A stretch of DNA of 64,000 nucleotides from Polytrichum commune (taxonomy: Eukaryota; Streptophyta; Polytrichopsida; Polytrichales; Polytrichaceae): contig OX485806.1 of assembly GCA_950295325.1 (NCBI GenBank), forward strand, positions 22,196,001 through 22,260,000, read 5' to 3'. The notes beneath the pieces were generated by a model. It searched no databases and was not told the DNA's origin. It was given only the letters and a program-made list of their open reading frames with translations. The position numbers were made by a program, and so were the translations under genes. This document shows, in pieces, positions 23,407 through 36,259 of this stretch. The stretch's first letter is position 1; each line of letters begins with the position of its first letter.

Positions 23407-26400
23407 ATGGCGTTTCATGTGGCCTGCCCGTTTACCTGGTCTGTTACTCCCGTACCTAAATTTATTTTCCTCCGATTTGTACATTCTTTTGAATTATGTG
23501 CTGCGAGTAGAAGGCCGCGAGCGCGGGAATTATTCAATTCGGCTCTTACGTTTGTAGAGAACGAGGAAAGTGCCCTCGCTTGGAATTATCCGAGGGTTTG
23601 GATGTCGTGATCAAATGGAAGCCGGGGGCGGAGGTAGTTGTTGATGAGCTAATTGCGAATGCGTACCTGTATAGCCGTCGGGGAAGAAAGAAAAATAGCA
23701 GGGGAGAAGGAAGCAGGGGAAAAGGAAGCAGGGGAATTGTTTCTGTAAACTGTAGGTTACTCGCACAAATCCACAGAACAGGGACAGACCATCATCCTTC
23801 TCGTGTACGAGAGATCAATTCGTAGTGCTAAGGAAAATCGGGAGGCCTGAGAATATATCTACGTCGATATGTAATTTTATGGGAGCACGAGCGGAAACCT
23901 AGGAAGCTCTGTGTGTGATGAATTAGGTTGATATACTACGATCTACAGTCAGAAGTGTAATGTACCAATAGAGCAAGTGGTTCTACTTCTTTGTGCAACT
24001 TATATCGCGCATTGCTAGCTCCAAGATTGTATAGTGATATCTGTCTTCTGTTCTCGCTGACATACTTTTTCGTTTGTAGGTCGTTTATTTATGTAGTGGA
24101 CGACAATTGCAGGAAGGGATCGAGGTGTACTTAACCTGTGTGACGAGATGTAGCGATAGGAATTCGTGTCAGAGGTCAATGAACACACTTCACTTTTTGG
24201 GATGCCAATGCAGATATGTCCACATTGTCTAAGGCTCTTGTCATCCATCATGGGAGTGAAATTTCGTTTATATTTTCCAATTTGGTTGCAGTCGCAAGGT
24301 ATGCTTCTGCACGCTTGGTACACCGGCACCTCTACAGACCAAAAATGGGCGAAGTGCCTTCCTACAGAATGCCAAGGCCTTGCAGAACCTTCTCACAAAA
24401 CCACGTCTTATGCTTGGAGGTGCGGAGTACGTTGAGGTTCTAGTTCCGCACTTACAACACCATCCGAAGAAGACACTAGACGAGCAAGTTGGCGAGTTCG
24501 CTGACGACAGTGGGGACGATGGTGTATCGAGACGTGCGGGTAGTCGGAGGAAGGCAACTTATTCAGTCATGAATGACTCTCGACAGGTACATACTCTCTG
24601 AGTTTCCATGTGTCGTTTTAGTATCTTAATCTTTAATTGAACTGTTGCCCTTTGCTCATGCTGATCCTCCTTTATTTGCCCTGATTGTATGTCATTTCAC
24701 TCAGAAATACACGTTCGTAGACTAGGCTTGTGCAGATCTTAGTTATTACCGTTCTTATTGGGGCTGGAAGTTTCATCTTCATCAGTACAGAGTTCGAGGG
24801 GGTTGTCACCAGGACTCAGTAGTTAAAGGGTGCTTGCAACCTACCTGCACTACACTAGTGGGCACTATCTCTGAGTATGAAATGCTTTTGGAGGCTTAAG
24901 ATGAGACATGCATTATTCTCAAGGAAATCAACACAAAGAAAATGAGTTGGCTTCAAACTTTCTTTGCTCACGACAACTATTTTAACATAAAGTCTGGCAG
25001 CATGCATCCAGAGACATATCAGCAAATGGTTGGGTGGACTGGAAAGGGACTGGAATACTGCCACAACATGGATTAGATGACGAGTTCAAAGGAGAGGAGC
25101 ATTTTCAGTCATTGGTTCCACAAGTTGTGTGTGGACTGTGTGGTTGTGGTGAAACCATAGGCAGTGAGAAGGCAGGGCGCATGCTGTCTTGTCAAGCATG
25201 CAGGAAACAAATGCACCGCAAGTGTACCAAGCGCTGGGGTGAACATAGAGGTGATTGGTTCTGCATTTTGTGGCAGGATATGAGAATCTCCTTGAATAGT
25301 TGCAAAGTGCTTATGGTTGATATTGTCTCTACGAACCTTTTTCTGAGTTGATTCTATTTGTTTGCAATTTTTCTTTTCTTGATCTCATAAAAAGCTTGGC
25401 TGTGTGCTGGCAGATCTTTTTAATTGGGGATCATGGGTTTGTTCTTCCTGTCGCAGTTGTGAGGTATGGTACTTAATGCATAAAGTCATCTTGTATTCCA
25501 GATTTTCCACCACTGTCCTCCACTGCTATTTGGGTTTACTTCAGTTTTCACATAAGTGTTGAGGTTCTCTGTAGAGAAGAAAGAGACACATATAAGAGAG
25601 CTTGCACCTGCCTTTTAACAATAGTTGGATGAGCCATTGATAAACAATGGAATGGAATTTCTTTGCAAATCAAAGTCATGGTTCATCACGTCCTCCATGT
25701 CAGAGGATTGTGTCTTATTCTGGTTGGAGTAGTGCTTGATTGATACTGGTCCCTGGGTAACATGTGTTGTTTTACAGTGCAACATACATGAGTAGCTGGG
25801 GTTTCTTTTGTTGTCATCTTGTTGGCAATGGGCTGTGCTGAATGGCTGGCTGAATATTTTGCAGGTCTGTAAGCGAACAGGAGACTCAACCAAGTTAATG
25901 TTCTGTAAGAGGTGTGATCAAGCATATCATTCCCATTGTTTGCAGCCTCCCCTTAAGGTCAGTTGCATCCCTGCTGGGACTAGCAATGGGATTCTTGAAG
26001 ATGTTATAGAAAGGACAGGAAAGATGGCCATATCTTTTATTTATCTGGTGCACATGGTGGAGAGTTTTCTGGGAATCGCTTCTGCAGATCCTAGTATGAG
26101 GGCTACTTCTGAAACATAGAGTTGGTGATTGATTCTGTACCATTGAATTGTGTTGGTGTTTGCAGCATGTTCCAAAAGGGCCTTTTGTTTGCCCAAAACA
26201 TGTCCGTTGTACTAGCTGCAACACCACTATCCCAGGAGGTGGTGTCAGCTCCAAGTGAGTTTTTTCTTCTCTGGTTTTGACTAAGGAGCTATTGAGCAAC
26301 TTGCAATCCACACACTTGTTGACGTTCATTCTACAAAAGATGGTTAACCATATCTATTGCACATCCTGGTCCTAAGGTCCATGTTAGCTTCTAATCATCT

Positions 26401-29400
26401 CCATCAGTTGACCTTTTATTTCATACTTATTGGGAAATGACACTTAGATTAGACAATGAAATACTTACAGCTGGTGCTCCTTGTTTGAACTATGCGTCAT
26501 ATCTTGAGAATTAGGTATATTGTATGTTCACTGTGGAATTGATAGATCATAAGGTGTAGTCCATACTGTAATGTTGGAGTCTGTTGAAAGCTGTTGCATT
26601 AATCATGGAAAGTTTTCTGAATTTACAGCTTGTAGTAACAGTCATGGCTTGGCCTACATACATGGGTCTCATATCGAATTCTTTTGTGCCTCTTTTGCAA
26701 TAACAAGGACTTGTTCTTTGCTGATAAGACTGTTCCTGTATTGCACTCACGAGTGCATATTTGGTGATGTGTTAAGTTTGTTAATGCACTCATTGGATTT
26801 GATTAAACTGTGCTGCAATTTTTGCAGATGGTTCCTGTCTTATTCCTTGTGCGATGCATGTGGTCGGCTCTTTACAAGAGGAAAATATTGTCCAATATGC
26901 TTGAAGGCAAGGATTTTTACAGTGTCTTCCTTCTTTAGATGTGGAACCCTTGTTTCCTAGTTCCTTTTATCTGGATGAAATCTGCACAAGAGTAAGGTCT
27001 GCAAATTTATGCTGTTATTATGAGGGTATGTTGAGTATGCTGTTTGTTTGTTTGTTTGTTTGTGGCAACTCTATTTTATGTAAGTTTAGATATATGTCTC
27101 TCAGACTTTCCTGTATTCAACAATGATGTATTTATTAATGCACGATTGGCAGGTGTATCGAGACTCTGAACCAGCACCTATGGTGTGTTGTGATGTATGT
27201 GAACACTGGGTTCATTGTGAGTGTGATGGCATCAGGTATTGATGACAGTGGAGTCTCTTGTTTTATGTTTTCTACATAGCTAAGAAAGCAGGTTATAGTT
27301 TTCAATGTGGTGATTATCTGATTGCAAGCGTTAGTTTGCCAGAGGTAAGGCAATAGAATCCCCTTAGTCAATTGAGCACAATCTCTTCTGAAATTTACCT
27401 GCCTTTCACCTCAACTGTTAGTTCTTCATGTTTTACTAGCAATTCAGGATGGGTCCTCATTTAAACTTTTTAAGTTTGAAGACAAAGAAATCTTATGACT
27501 CCATCTCGTGGTTGGTGTGTACAGTGAGGAAAAGTATCAGGAGTACCAGGTCAATGATGATCTTCGCTATAAATGTGCCTCTTGCCGAGATGAATGTTAC
27601 AAGGTTCTTTACTTCAACTTCCTCCATTTGCACAAAAACATGAAGAAACTTGCATATAATTTTTTTTACCTGGTTGACACCAGCAATTTTTAAGACTATT
27701 TAATCGATTTCCATTTTTGTTTATTACCTCCTTCACAACTTCTTCGATCTTAGTATAGAGCTCTTTGCACACGCACAGGATATATAGGTTTGTCCATGGA
27801 TGTGACATGGCTTTTGCATGAAGACTTTCTGTTTAACTCTATGCAAATAATGCAATGGGAAACTATACTGCCTTAGGAACATTTTGTTTGTTACATAGTT
27901 TCTATACTAACTAGAGTTTTATTCATCTTCTCAGGTGACAGATATAGATGAGGCAGCATTAGAGATCTGGAGAAGAAAGGATGTTGCAGATGTGACACAA
28001 ATTGCAGCATTTCGAGCTGCTGCAGGACTGCCATCTCAAGAAGAAATGCTAAAGGCTTACCCATCTTCTGATGAAGATGAGCATGTCCCTGAGGCTAAGG
28101 AAGTAGAGGAAGTCTCTAAAAGACCAGCTAAGAAGAAGGTAAAGAAGGTGAATATTGGAACGGAGAGTCTTGGCAAAAATCACAAAGTTGCCAAAAATGC
28201 AACCACCAAAGATGGCCCAAAGTCCAAGAGCACACCAAGTAAATCTGATGGGCTAGGTAGCAAACCTAAGGTACTTGTACGTCCTGTGACCTCTGAGAAG
28301 AATGACACTTCCACAACAAAATCCAAGAAGGGGTTAAGTGCAAGTAAGAAAATTTCTAACTTGGCTTGTATTTGGATTCCAAATACTAAGATGTATTTTG
28401 TCAGGTCTTGCTTGCTTCTTAATTGGGCATAGCAATGTATGATTAGAACCTAAATCATCTGTTGATAATCACTCTTTTCAAACAAAGCCTGATCGAGTGT
28501 ATAACCGTTTGGACCAATGAACCTGAGTGTAGGTCTTTTGCAAGCAGTAGCTTTATATCCTGTATCTGGACAAGCTATGAGGAAAAGAGCTTGATAGAGA
28601 ATTATATGAATTTCTGAATTCTTTCAGCAAGGACCTCATTATCATGTGATGCATGTTGTCCTACTTTAGCTGTATATTGTCACAAATATTGCTGTGGTGC
28701 AAAGATGATTCTACTGGTGCTAATTAGGAGCTGTTGATCTGTAGGTGGAGGTAGGGGGGAGGGCCCACAAGGCAAGGATTTTATGTACAACTCAGACACT
28801 AAAGAAACAGAAGTAAACATCATGAAATCAGAATCACATCTTGGTGGTGAGCTTACAGCTGAGGTCCCCAAGAAAGACAAAAAGAAAAAGATTGAAGGTT
28901 CAAAAGAGCAGAGTGCAAATAAAAAGAAGCGAACTTCGAAAAGCTCTGAACCAGATGGGGTTAAGGATGGAACTCATAAAGAGGAAGGTGGGAAAGTCAA
29001 GAAGTTGAAGTTTTCCACCCGGCAAGAGACGGCTCATATGCATTTTCAGATTGAGACTCCTAGTACAAGTGTTGAGAGGAATATTTTTCATGGTGGTAAT
29101 TTGCTACATGGAACGCCAGATAGAAGCCGTAAAGAGGGTGTGCCAAATAGGTTGGCTAAAGAGGGGACAAGGGAAGTCATGTCCACCAGATATAATGCCA
29201 ATCTTGAAGGTACTTGTCACTCTAACTGCCAACTCTGGCCTTTAAATGTAGATTTCTGTAAGGCTTTCATTGCTTGGAGCAAGCCTTGTAAGAAGATGAC
29301 TAATTGGATAGCCTGTGAAAGACTGTGCAGAGGAGGCTGCTGGATTGGCATCGCATAGTAAAGGTGGCGCAATAGAAAACTTTGACACTACCCAACAAAA

Positions 29401-31916
29401 TGAAATAGTTAGAGGTACAAATTATTACTCATATTGGTATTTTATGGCTCTGCTTATGGTTTTCCTTTAAGCAAGTTCTCAGTCCAAGTGCAAGGCAATT
29501 TTTCATCAGAGGGTACCTGCGTTGGAGATTCATGTGTTGAGAAATTTCAAGTCCAGTGGAATACGAAAAAGAGTGTTGAACTTGTTTTGGCTGGTTTTCA
29601 AGAGGTTCAATGCTTTTGACATGTTTCTGAAGACAAAGATAACTTTACTTAAATGACTTTAGTTATTGAGGTCATTTGGGCAGGTTGTAGTATGTAAAGA
29701 TTTTCAGGCTTTCCCGCTGGTTCGCTTTTTCACTTTGAGTTCAAAGTTGCTTCTCTATCCATACCTAAGTGTTTTTGTTGGAGCCCTTATCCTCTGCAAT
29801 GGCAAAGTCCTTCTTTGAACGAGTTCAAAAATGGCAGAAGTATGCCTCTTATCTCCTTGAGGAAAAGAGGAAGTAAATGTATGAGGCATCTTGGGTGGGG
29901 GTTAGGGATATGGTAAGCAGAATAAGACACAGGAAATTGTAAAGAGTAGCAGAGGCTTCTTAACAAAACCTATGCGAAAACCTGTTGGAGAAATTTTGAA
30001 ATGGTCGAGCTGCAAGTTTTCTGTACTTTGGTCATACTTTCTGCAAGTAATTTCTATGTTCCTGAACAGGTACCTCTCCTCTACATTGGGCAGGGCACTC
30101 TGAAAGTGTTAGACGGCGACGACTGCCAAGCTCCAAGTACCGTGATATGGATACCAGTGCATGGCGTCAATCTATACGGGATCTTCCACTAACACAGAAT
30201 CCTGAACTAGGGCCTGCTCAAATAGGAAGTGAACGATTTCAGCAAGCGGTGGAAGCCACTACAAAGGATAAACGAACACCTGCCTTAGCAACCGCTTCAG
30301 GTGCATATTCAATTTAAGTATATATATGTGTTCTCTGTGTTGTAAGAGCTGCTTGTGATCGCTCTTATTATCATGAGCAGACCCATCACTTCAGAATTTA
30401 TTGATTGTACCTGAATCAGTTGATGGATTTTGTCAAGCTTTTCTTGGACCAGACTGGATGTTGTGATCAATTTGTTACAATCTACTTTGGTTTCTGCTAA
30501 GAGGATTCTTTATTACTGGTCTCCTGGGCTTCTCTGCTCATCAACATTGTCTATCATCTCCAGATGCTCGGAAAGAGCGCCGGAAAAGGCCCGAAGGTGT
30601 TGAAGATAACATTGATAATGATGATTCCTTAGATGCACCTCGGAAAAGACTAAAAGTGGCGGAATTAGGTGAAACGAAAACAGATGGTCAGAGCTCTCCA
30701 GCAATCAGTGCTGCTGGTATCAGAGGACCCTTACGCCTCAAAATCAGGAATCCTGGCATACCAGCTGCCAGTAAGGACAGCAAGAGGAGTGAAGAGAAGG
30801 AACCTGCTATAAATGATCATCAGCCATCAAAGAAGAAAAGGTCATCCACAGTGCAAAAAGGATCTGATTATTCAGGACACAGGCAGCTTGTTGCCGGAGA
30901 TCCAGCTGGTGATGATAGCTGGATATTACAAAGGCTGGGTGCAGATGCAGTTTCGAAGCGGGTTGAGATTTTCTGGCCCATAGATAAAAGCTGGTATGAT
31001 TCACCTCTCTTACTTAGAGATTTTGCTCATTGGGTCCAGGCTTAAGCATCAACGTTCCAGTAATTTTGGGTGCTCACAGCTTCCTTGGAAGAGGATGTGG
31101 GCTCCAACTCATCCATGCCAGATTTACTTATGATAATCAACCTAGCTATGATGTGGTCATCTGGTTGATTGGTCATCATAACATGTGGGCAAGGAGTAGG
31201 AAATCATGTGATGGTGAAGGTTGTCTGAACACAATTTCTCCTCGTACAGATGTATTGGATCCAGCAGGTGGCTGCGGTACCTTAATACATGTGACTCTCT
31301 GCTTGGTATCATTCTGCTAAGCCACTTACAGCCTATCACTATAAGTGGGTCTACTTCTGGAACATTATCTTCAAAGTGCCATTGCTGCTATAAGTGGGTC
31401 TGCAAGTAATAGACCGTTGCCCCATGTTATGTCTTATTATGGTAGCAGGCTGTAATTTTTTCCTTAAATTCCTTGGACATTGTGATCTACAACTCCTGCA
31501 GATCTTTGGATGACTTCCTGCACCAGTTTTCTGCTAAACCGATGTCCTTGGCTGGTCCTGACTGGTTGAGCCTGAGCCGTAGGGTCCTGCCCAACGTCAA
31601 TTTCCCTTCTTCCCTCTGTCCCTGCTTTAAGGGGCAATCTCTTACTTTTTCTACTTCCGTTGTAACCTTGGCTTCAAGGTTTCACATGGCAGATTATGAG
31701 GCAGAATATTTAGTGGTGACCTTAAGAAGTATATTAACGTGGTATACTTTGCATTAACAACGGAAAAATCATCTTGGTTTTAGGTACAAGGGCACTGTGA
31801 TGGCCATCTTACCAGAAAAGCTGCAATTTGTTGTACATTACGATGATGGTGAGAAGGAGACCCTCAATTTAGGCAAGGAGAGAGTGCGGCTACTTTCAAC
31901 AAACAAGAAGAGTTGA
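23407..31916 (+). CDS. Multi-PHD-finger, Tudor-like chromatin protein
   Basis: Probable nuclear histone-binding protein, of the plant 'RING/FYVE/PHD-type zinc finger' group whose N-terminus begins MAFHVACP. Exons: 23407-23438, 24292-24586, 25001-25250, 25414-25463, 25865-25957, 26166-26254, 26828-26906, 27153-27235, 27525-27603, 27935-28343, 28745-29209, 29331-29414, 30094-30300, 30564-30993, 31784-31916; all phases close to 925 residues. From about residue 153, Cys/His clusters form consecutive zinc fingers: CGLCGCG...CQACRKQMHRKC, CEVCKRTGDSTKLMFCKRCD with AYHSHC, CDACGRLFTRGKYCPIC, then MVCCDVCEHWVHCECDGIS with CASC. A LWRR-like helix (EIWRRKD) follows. The middle is Lys/Ser-rich and probably disordered. 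The C-terminus (VEIFWPIDKSWYKGTV, then FVVHYDDGEKETL) resembles a Tudor fold. The intron after 26906 has a GC donor. The first coding exon is only 32 bases; joining it to 24292 restores the expected CRKVCFC motif. Confidence 0.85.
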
Positions 31917-33287
31917 TTGTACAATCATTTTTTTGGTGATACTTGTCTTTGTTGGCAAGTGTACAAGCAGACAAATTGCTCCAAGATGGTGCAATTCTAT
32001 TCTTTGTACTTACTCTATAAAGAGATTCTTTCACAGCCAATTCTAAGCATCTGGTGCATTATTGCCCTCCAGGAATGTCACCGAGTTTGCGTGGAGATTT
32101 TGAGTTTGTGTTTAACATGTCTAATAAATATGTTTAAACATGTTTAACATAGTAAATACGGTGCTCATCATAAGTAAAGAAAATTTGATACATTGATGCT
32201 TTTGCTGCATGTTTCTAGGAGTGGTTGTTACATGTGTTTGCAATGTTTAAGGGGAGGCCTCCTATTTGAATTGCGGTACAGTAGTGCTCAAACAGAACAA
32301 ATGTAGAACTTGTTTGAGAGAACAAAATATAGGAATTTTATCTTGTAGTTCTTGATGGTGGAAGAATTTGGAAAACTATGCAAGTTGGTCATATAGTCAA
32401 TTTCATGGCGAATTTCAACTGACTACAAATGGAAATTGCTAGATTTGAAAGAGTGACATATTTGTATTTAGCAGCTTTTTATAGTTTCCAATCAGGTTCT
32501 GTGAGCACCTTGATCTGGAAGGTCTTGATAAACAGACACAAAAATAGAGTCACAACTATAAGAAGTAAATGCCCCCTACTTTAATGCTGGTATACAAACT
32601 CCGAACTAAGAGATGCAAAAACCCTGAATGGAAGGTCAAATGTCCAGGCTCACGCTTAAAATTTGTAGTCGCAGGTGAAGTTTGAAGGTCAACTGGGAAG
32701 TCATTAGTGGATACATGTCTATTTACCGTCCATTGTACAAATGTGACACCAACCCACCTGTAAGTCTAGCGCTTGCTATTCTTGGGAGATTTGACATGTT
32801 CATACTTAGATTAGCAAGTTGGAGTGAGTAACAGAGCAAGAAGAGTTACGGACATACAAGTAACTGGTCGTACAGTATATGGCTAAGTGTTGTGCAAACA
32901 TCAAATCTTTTATTTCAACCTCTTTGGTTTGTGTGGCCTGTAACAATATAGCCTAATGCACTATCAATTGACACCTAATGCTTGCCACTGCCGCTAGTAT
33001 AGTAAGGCTTCCAAGTTATCAGTTTGAGCTGTACATTGGTTGCGGTTGATAGCTTGTCTGTGTAATATATATAGCTAATTACATGTTCATATAAAGCATA
33101 CAATTGGTGACTAAATGTTCGTCAGCACATGCCTGTCTTACATAATGATCTCATATGACTTGCTCTAAGAGCGGCTAATGTCATGTAGCAAGGACTAGTA
33201 GAATATATGAAGCACAGATGGATGTGAGGGAGAAAATTCTCAAAGGGACTTGAAGCTGTTGAGGAAGATTGTTATGACAATATTCCA
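31917..33287. other. Convergent spacer between PHD gene and CYP704B gene
   Basis: No recognisable gene. From about 32780 rightward the sequence is homologous to the right end of the window (about 63375-63798), as part of the CYP704B duplication. Confidence 0.65.
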
Positions 33288-36259
33288 TTAGCGCCTGCTA
33301 ACATTGACTTTCAATCCATGGGCTAAGCTTAAGATTGCCATCATGCGGTACTTCACAGGATGGCCTTGCACAACTTGGAATCTGAAGAAGCGGCACAAGA
33401 TTGCGGTGACCATCTTCATTTGCAAGTAGGCCGAGTCCTTGCCAAGGCATATCCGTGGCCCCGCCTGCAACCACAAACCGTCTACCACTCATGAACTCAT
33501 GGAGAGAAAAGAGAGAATCCTGTTAATGACGAAGTCTGTCGCCGTTTGCAATAATGTTCAGGCCACGCAATGTAATTACAGTCCCGCCGAATATTTTCTT
33601 AATAAATTATGGATAAGAACATAGTATCCTGATTCCTGTCCATGACGAAGTTAATTGTACCCTTTTGCATTAGTAATCTTCAGATGTACATCTGTCTATA
33701 TAGTCACGAGGCGATTTCTGTGGTAGTGAGTAATTACTGACATTGCAATGGTCATGTTCCAAATTTGCAAGGCTCTTCGCAGACGCACTTAGAGACTTTG
33801 ATATCACATCAAATAGGACCTGAGGAAAGGAAGAATGCCGTGTGTTGACGAACCTGGAAAGCTGTGAATTTGTAGGGGGATGCAGGGATGAATACGCCAT
33901 CTTTGAGCCACCGCTCGGGCCGAAATTCTTCGGCATCAGGACCCCAAAGCTCAGTCATTCGGCCCATGGAATAGGGCACGTATGTCACTAGGCCGCCCTT
34001 CTTGACGACTGTTCCATCCGGAAGTATGTCGTCGCTCAATATGCCTTTCGGGTCCTGGTGCAAAGAAAACCTCGTTGTAGTCAATGAGCGAATTCCTTTG
34101 AACTGTGGCCATGCCTAGTGCTAAGTTAATGCAAACTGCCAAACGATCTTTAGCAAATGGAGTACTCATTGCGATAAAATACCGTTGCGTGTGGGTTTTT
34201 TTAAACCAATCCTGTCTTTAGTACCTGGGGAACTGCAGGGTAGAGGCGGATGGTCTCTGTGATGGCTGCGTGGAGGTAGTGCAGCTTCGCAATTACATCG
34301 TAGGAGAGAAGTAATGCGAATTGCATTATTTCTTCGTTGAAAGACGGCGCCTCAGTTGAGGTCTTGTCTTCGACGATGAGGTGGAGCTCGTCAAAGATTT
34401 TGTCGGCCACTTCCGGGTGCAGGCTCAGGAGGTACACAAACCATGACAATGTTGCAGCTGTGGTGTCTCTCCCTACCAAATTGGAAAAACAACAAACTCT
34501 TATCTCGAGATGTTGCAGTTATTGCGATCAATGGCTGTGTAGATGGTTTGAAACACGCTCAAATCAAAGAGAGCAGAAATAGTGCATACGAAAACCTAAC
34601 CTGGATATGAAAACTATATTCTGGTGTGTGAGGTTTTGAGCAGAATTATCCTTCTTCCAACTAAGAGAAAGCTAAACTGTTTTCTTAAAAGGATTGACTG
34701 ATTTCGCCAACATAAGGGAATAGTATAAAGCATTTCTGAAGCGGAAGTCAATTGGTAGAAGGGGAATGCAGACCAGCTATGATGAAGTTGAGGATGATGT
34801 CACGTAAGGTTTTGTTCGTGAAATTTTGCGCCTCGGTGTCTTCGCCCATCAAGATAAACCGAGACAGAAGGTCCGCTTTCTGCAAACAAAGGAGACGATG
34901 CACATGGCTCATGACCTGATTGTGGCACCGAATGTCACTGGCATCATATTTTTGGCCATTCATCGGTAAGAGTATACAAAACTTAATCTGATTGACCAAT
35001 TCGGTGACAAACATAGAAACTTAATCTGATTGTTACCATTTCTTTGCCCTTGGTCGACGAAACCTCAAGTTCTGCACGCCGCGTCTGGATGACATTGTAC
35101 GTGAAATCATCTACCACTTTTACACTCCGTGCCAGCTTCGCTTCAAAACCGATATCCAAGTGGCGTTTGAGTGGCCACAAAGGATCAAAAAATCGATAAG
35201 TCACGGCTTCGTTTGCGATATCAAACGCTTTCGCAAACGGGACCTCAGGTAACGAAGGTGACAATGTGCCGATCTCAACGCCGAACCCTACCTTGCAAAT
35301 TGAGTCGAGGGTCAACCGCGCGAACAGATCCTGTTCACATTGGCATTTGGTTTAATCTCCAGGACATAATCATTTTCAAGTTCGCAACAATCAAGAACTT
35401 TCTCAAGATCCAAAAATATGACATGGAAGCTGTAAGCAACGTCACCTGCATGTCTACAGGTTGTTGTGTCGCAGAAGCTCGTTCAAGGAGGTCGGCGAGT
35501 TTTAACGAGTAGTCGCGGAATGTCACTGTACTAAAGTCGCGGAGGATCCTAGACGCAAACTCGAAGCTCGCCGTCTTCCTCTGATGGCGCCACGTATCTC
35601 CATCCGAGTTGAAAATGCCATCTCCGAGAAGAGTTTCCATCCTCTTATGGAACATCTCACTCTGTCACATGCCAGAGATCATCTTAACCGACTGTAAATG
35701 GATTCTGGACCCTGATTTTCAACATCTGATCACTAACGACGATCACGAAATGCAAGGGACTCACGGCAGGCACAGTTCTGCATGCACATTCCTCTCATTA
35801 GAGTTTTGATGATTAAAATCCGCCATTAGGCCGCTGCAAATCGGTATACTTGAAATGGTCGGGGTAACCTCGAAGCTTAAACTTCGAACTATCCAAGGAC
35901 ATAGACCAGGAATATGGATTTGGTTTGCACGTTTGCACCTTGGGGAAGTTTGTGAATCTGGTCTTGAGTATGTACTCCACATTGGCAGGGTCGACGGTGT
36001 AAGTGTAGGTACAATCGGGCATGGGGACTTTGAAGGTTTTGAGTCCTTTCTGGAAATACGAAAGGATCCAGTCATGCATCGTGTTGAAGTTTTGCAGCGA
36101 CTCTATTGTCGCTGCGATGAAGGGCCACTCTTTCGGTCCCATCCGTTGCCGTTGTTGTCGCCTGTACATCCATAGCCATATGAAGATTCCTACTAAACCT
36201 ACAAGCAATGCACCCCCCGCTCCCGGGGTGCTCATACTTTCCTTCACTGCAATGCGCAT
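33288..36259 (-). CDS. CYP704B-type cytochrome P450, fatty-acid omega-hydroxylase
   Basis: Membrane-bound ER monooxygenase. Characterised CYP704B enzymes omega-hydroxylate long-chain fatty acids for sporopollenin of pollen and spore walls. Seven exons read leftward: 36259-35939, 35661-35446, 35330-35037, 34879-34774, 34472-34225, 34054-33854, 33464-33288; phases close to 520 residues, normal for the family. An N-terminal anchor (GGALLVGLVGIFIWLWMY) is followed by a basic stop-transfer stretch. Motifs: WRHQRKTASFEFAS (C-helix), AGRDTTAATLSWF (I-helix), ETIRLYPAVP (ExxR), FRPERW (PERF), and heme ligand loop FQAGPRICLGKDSAYLQ, split between exons 6 and 7. The ending KYRMMAILSLAHGLKVNVSRR closely resembles CYP704B. 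A later ATG at 36235 would shorten the N-terminus by 8 residues. A second copy begins at the right edge of the window. Confidence 0.92.

Noticed and set aside
32-36259. Functional gene cluster or operon linking helicase, MsrA, Alfin-like, PHD and P450 genes
   Set aside because: Orientations alternate, spacers are kilobases long and functions are unrelated; ordinary plant gene spacing explains it.
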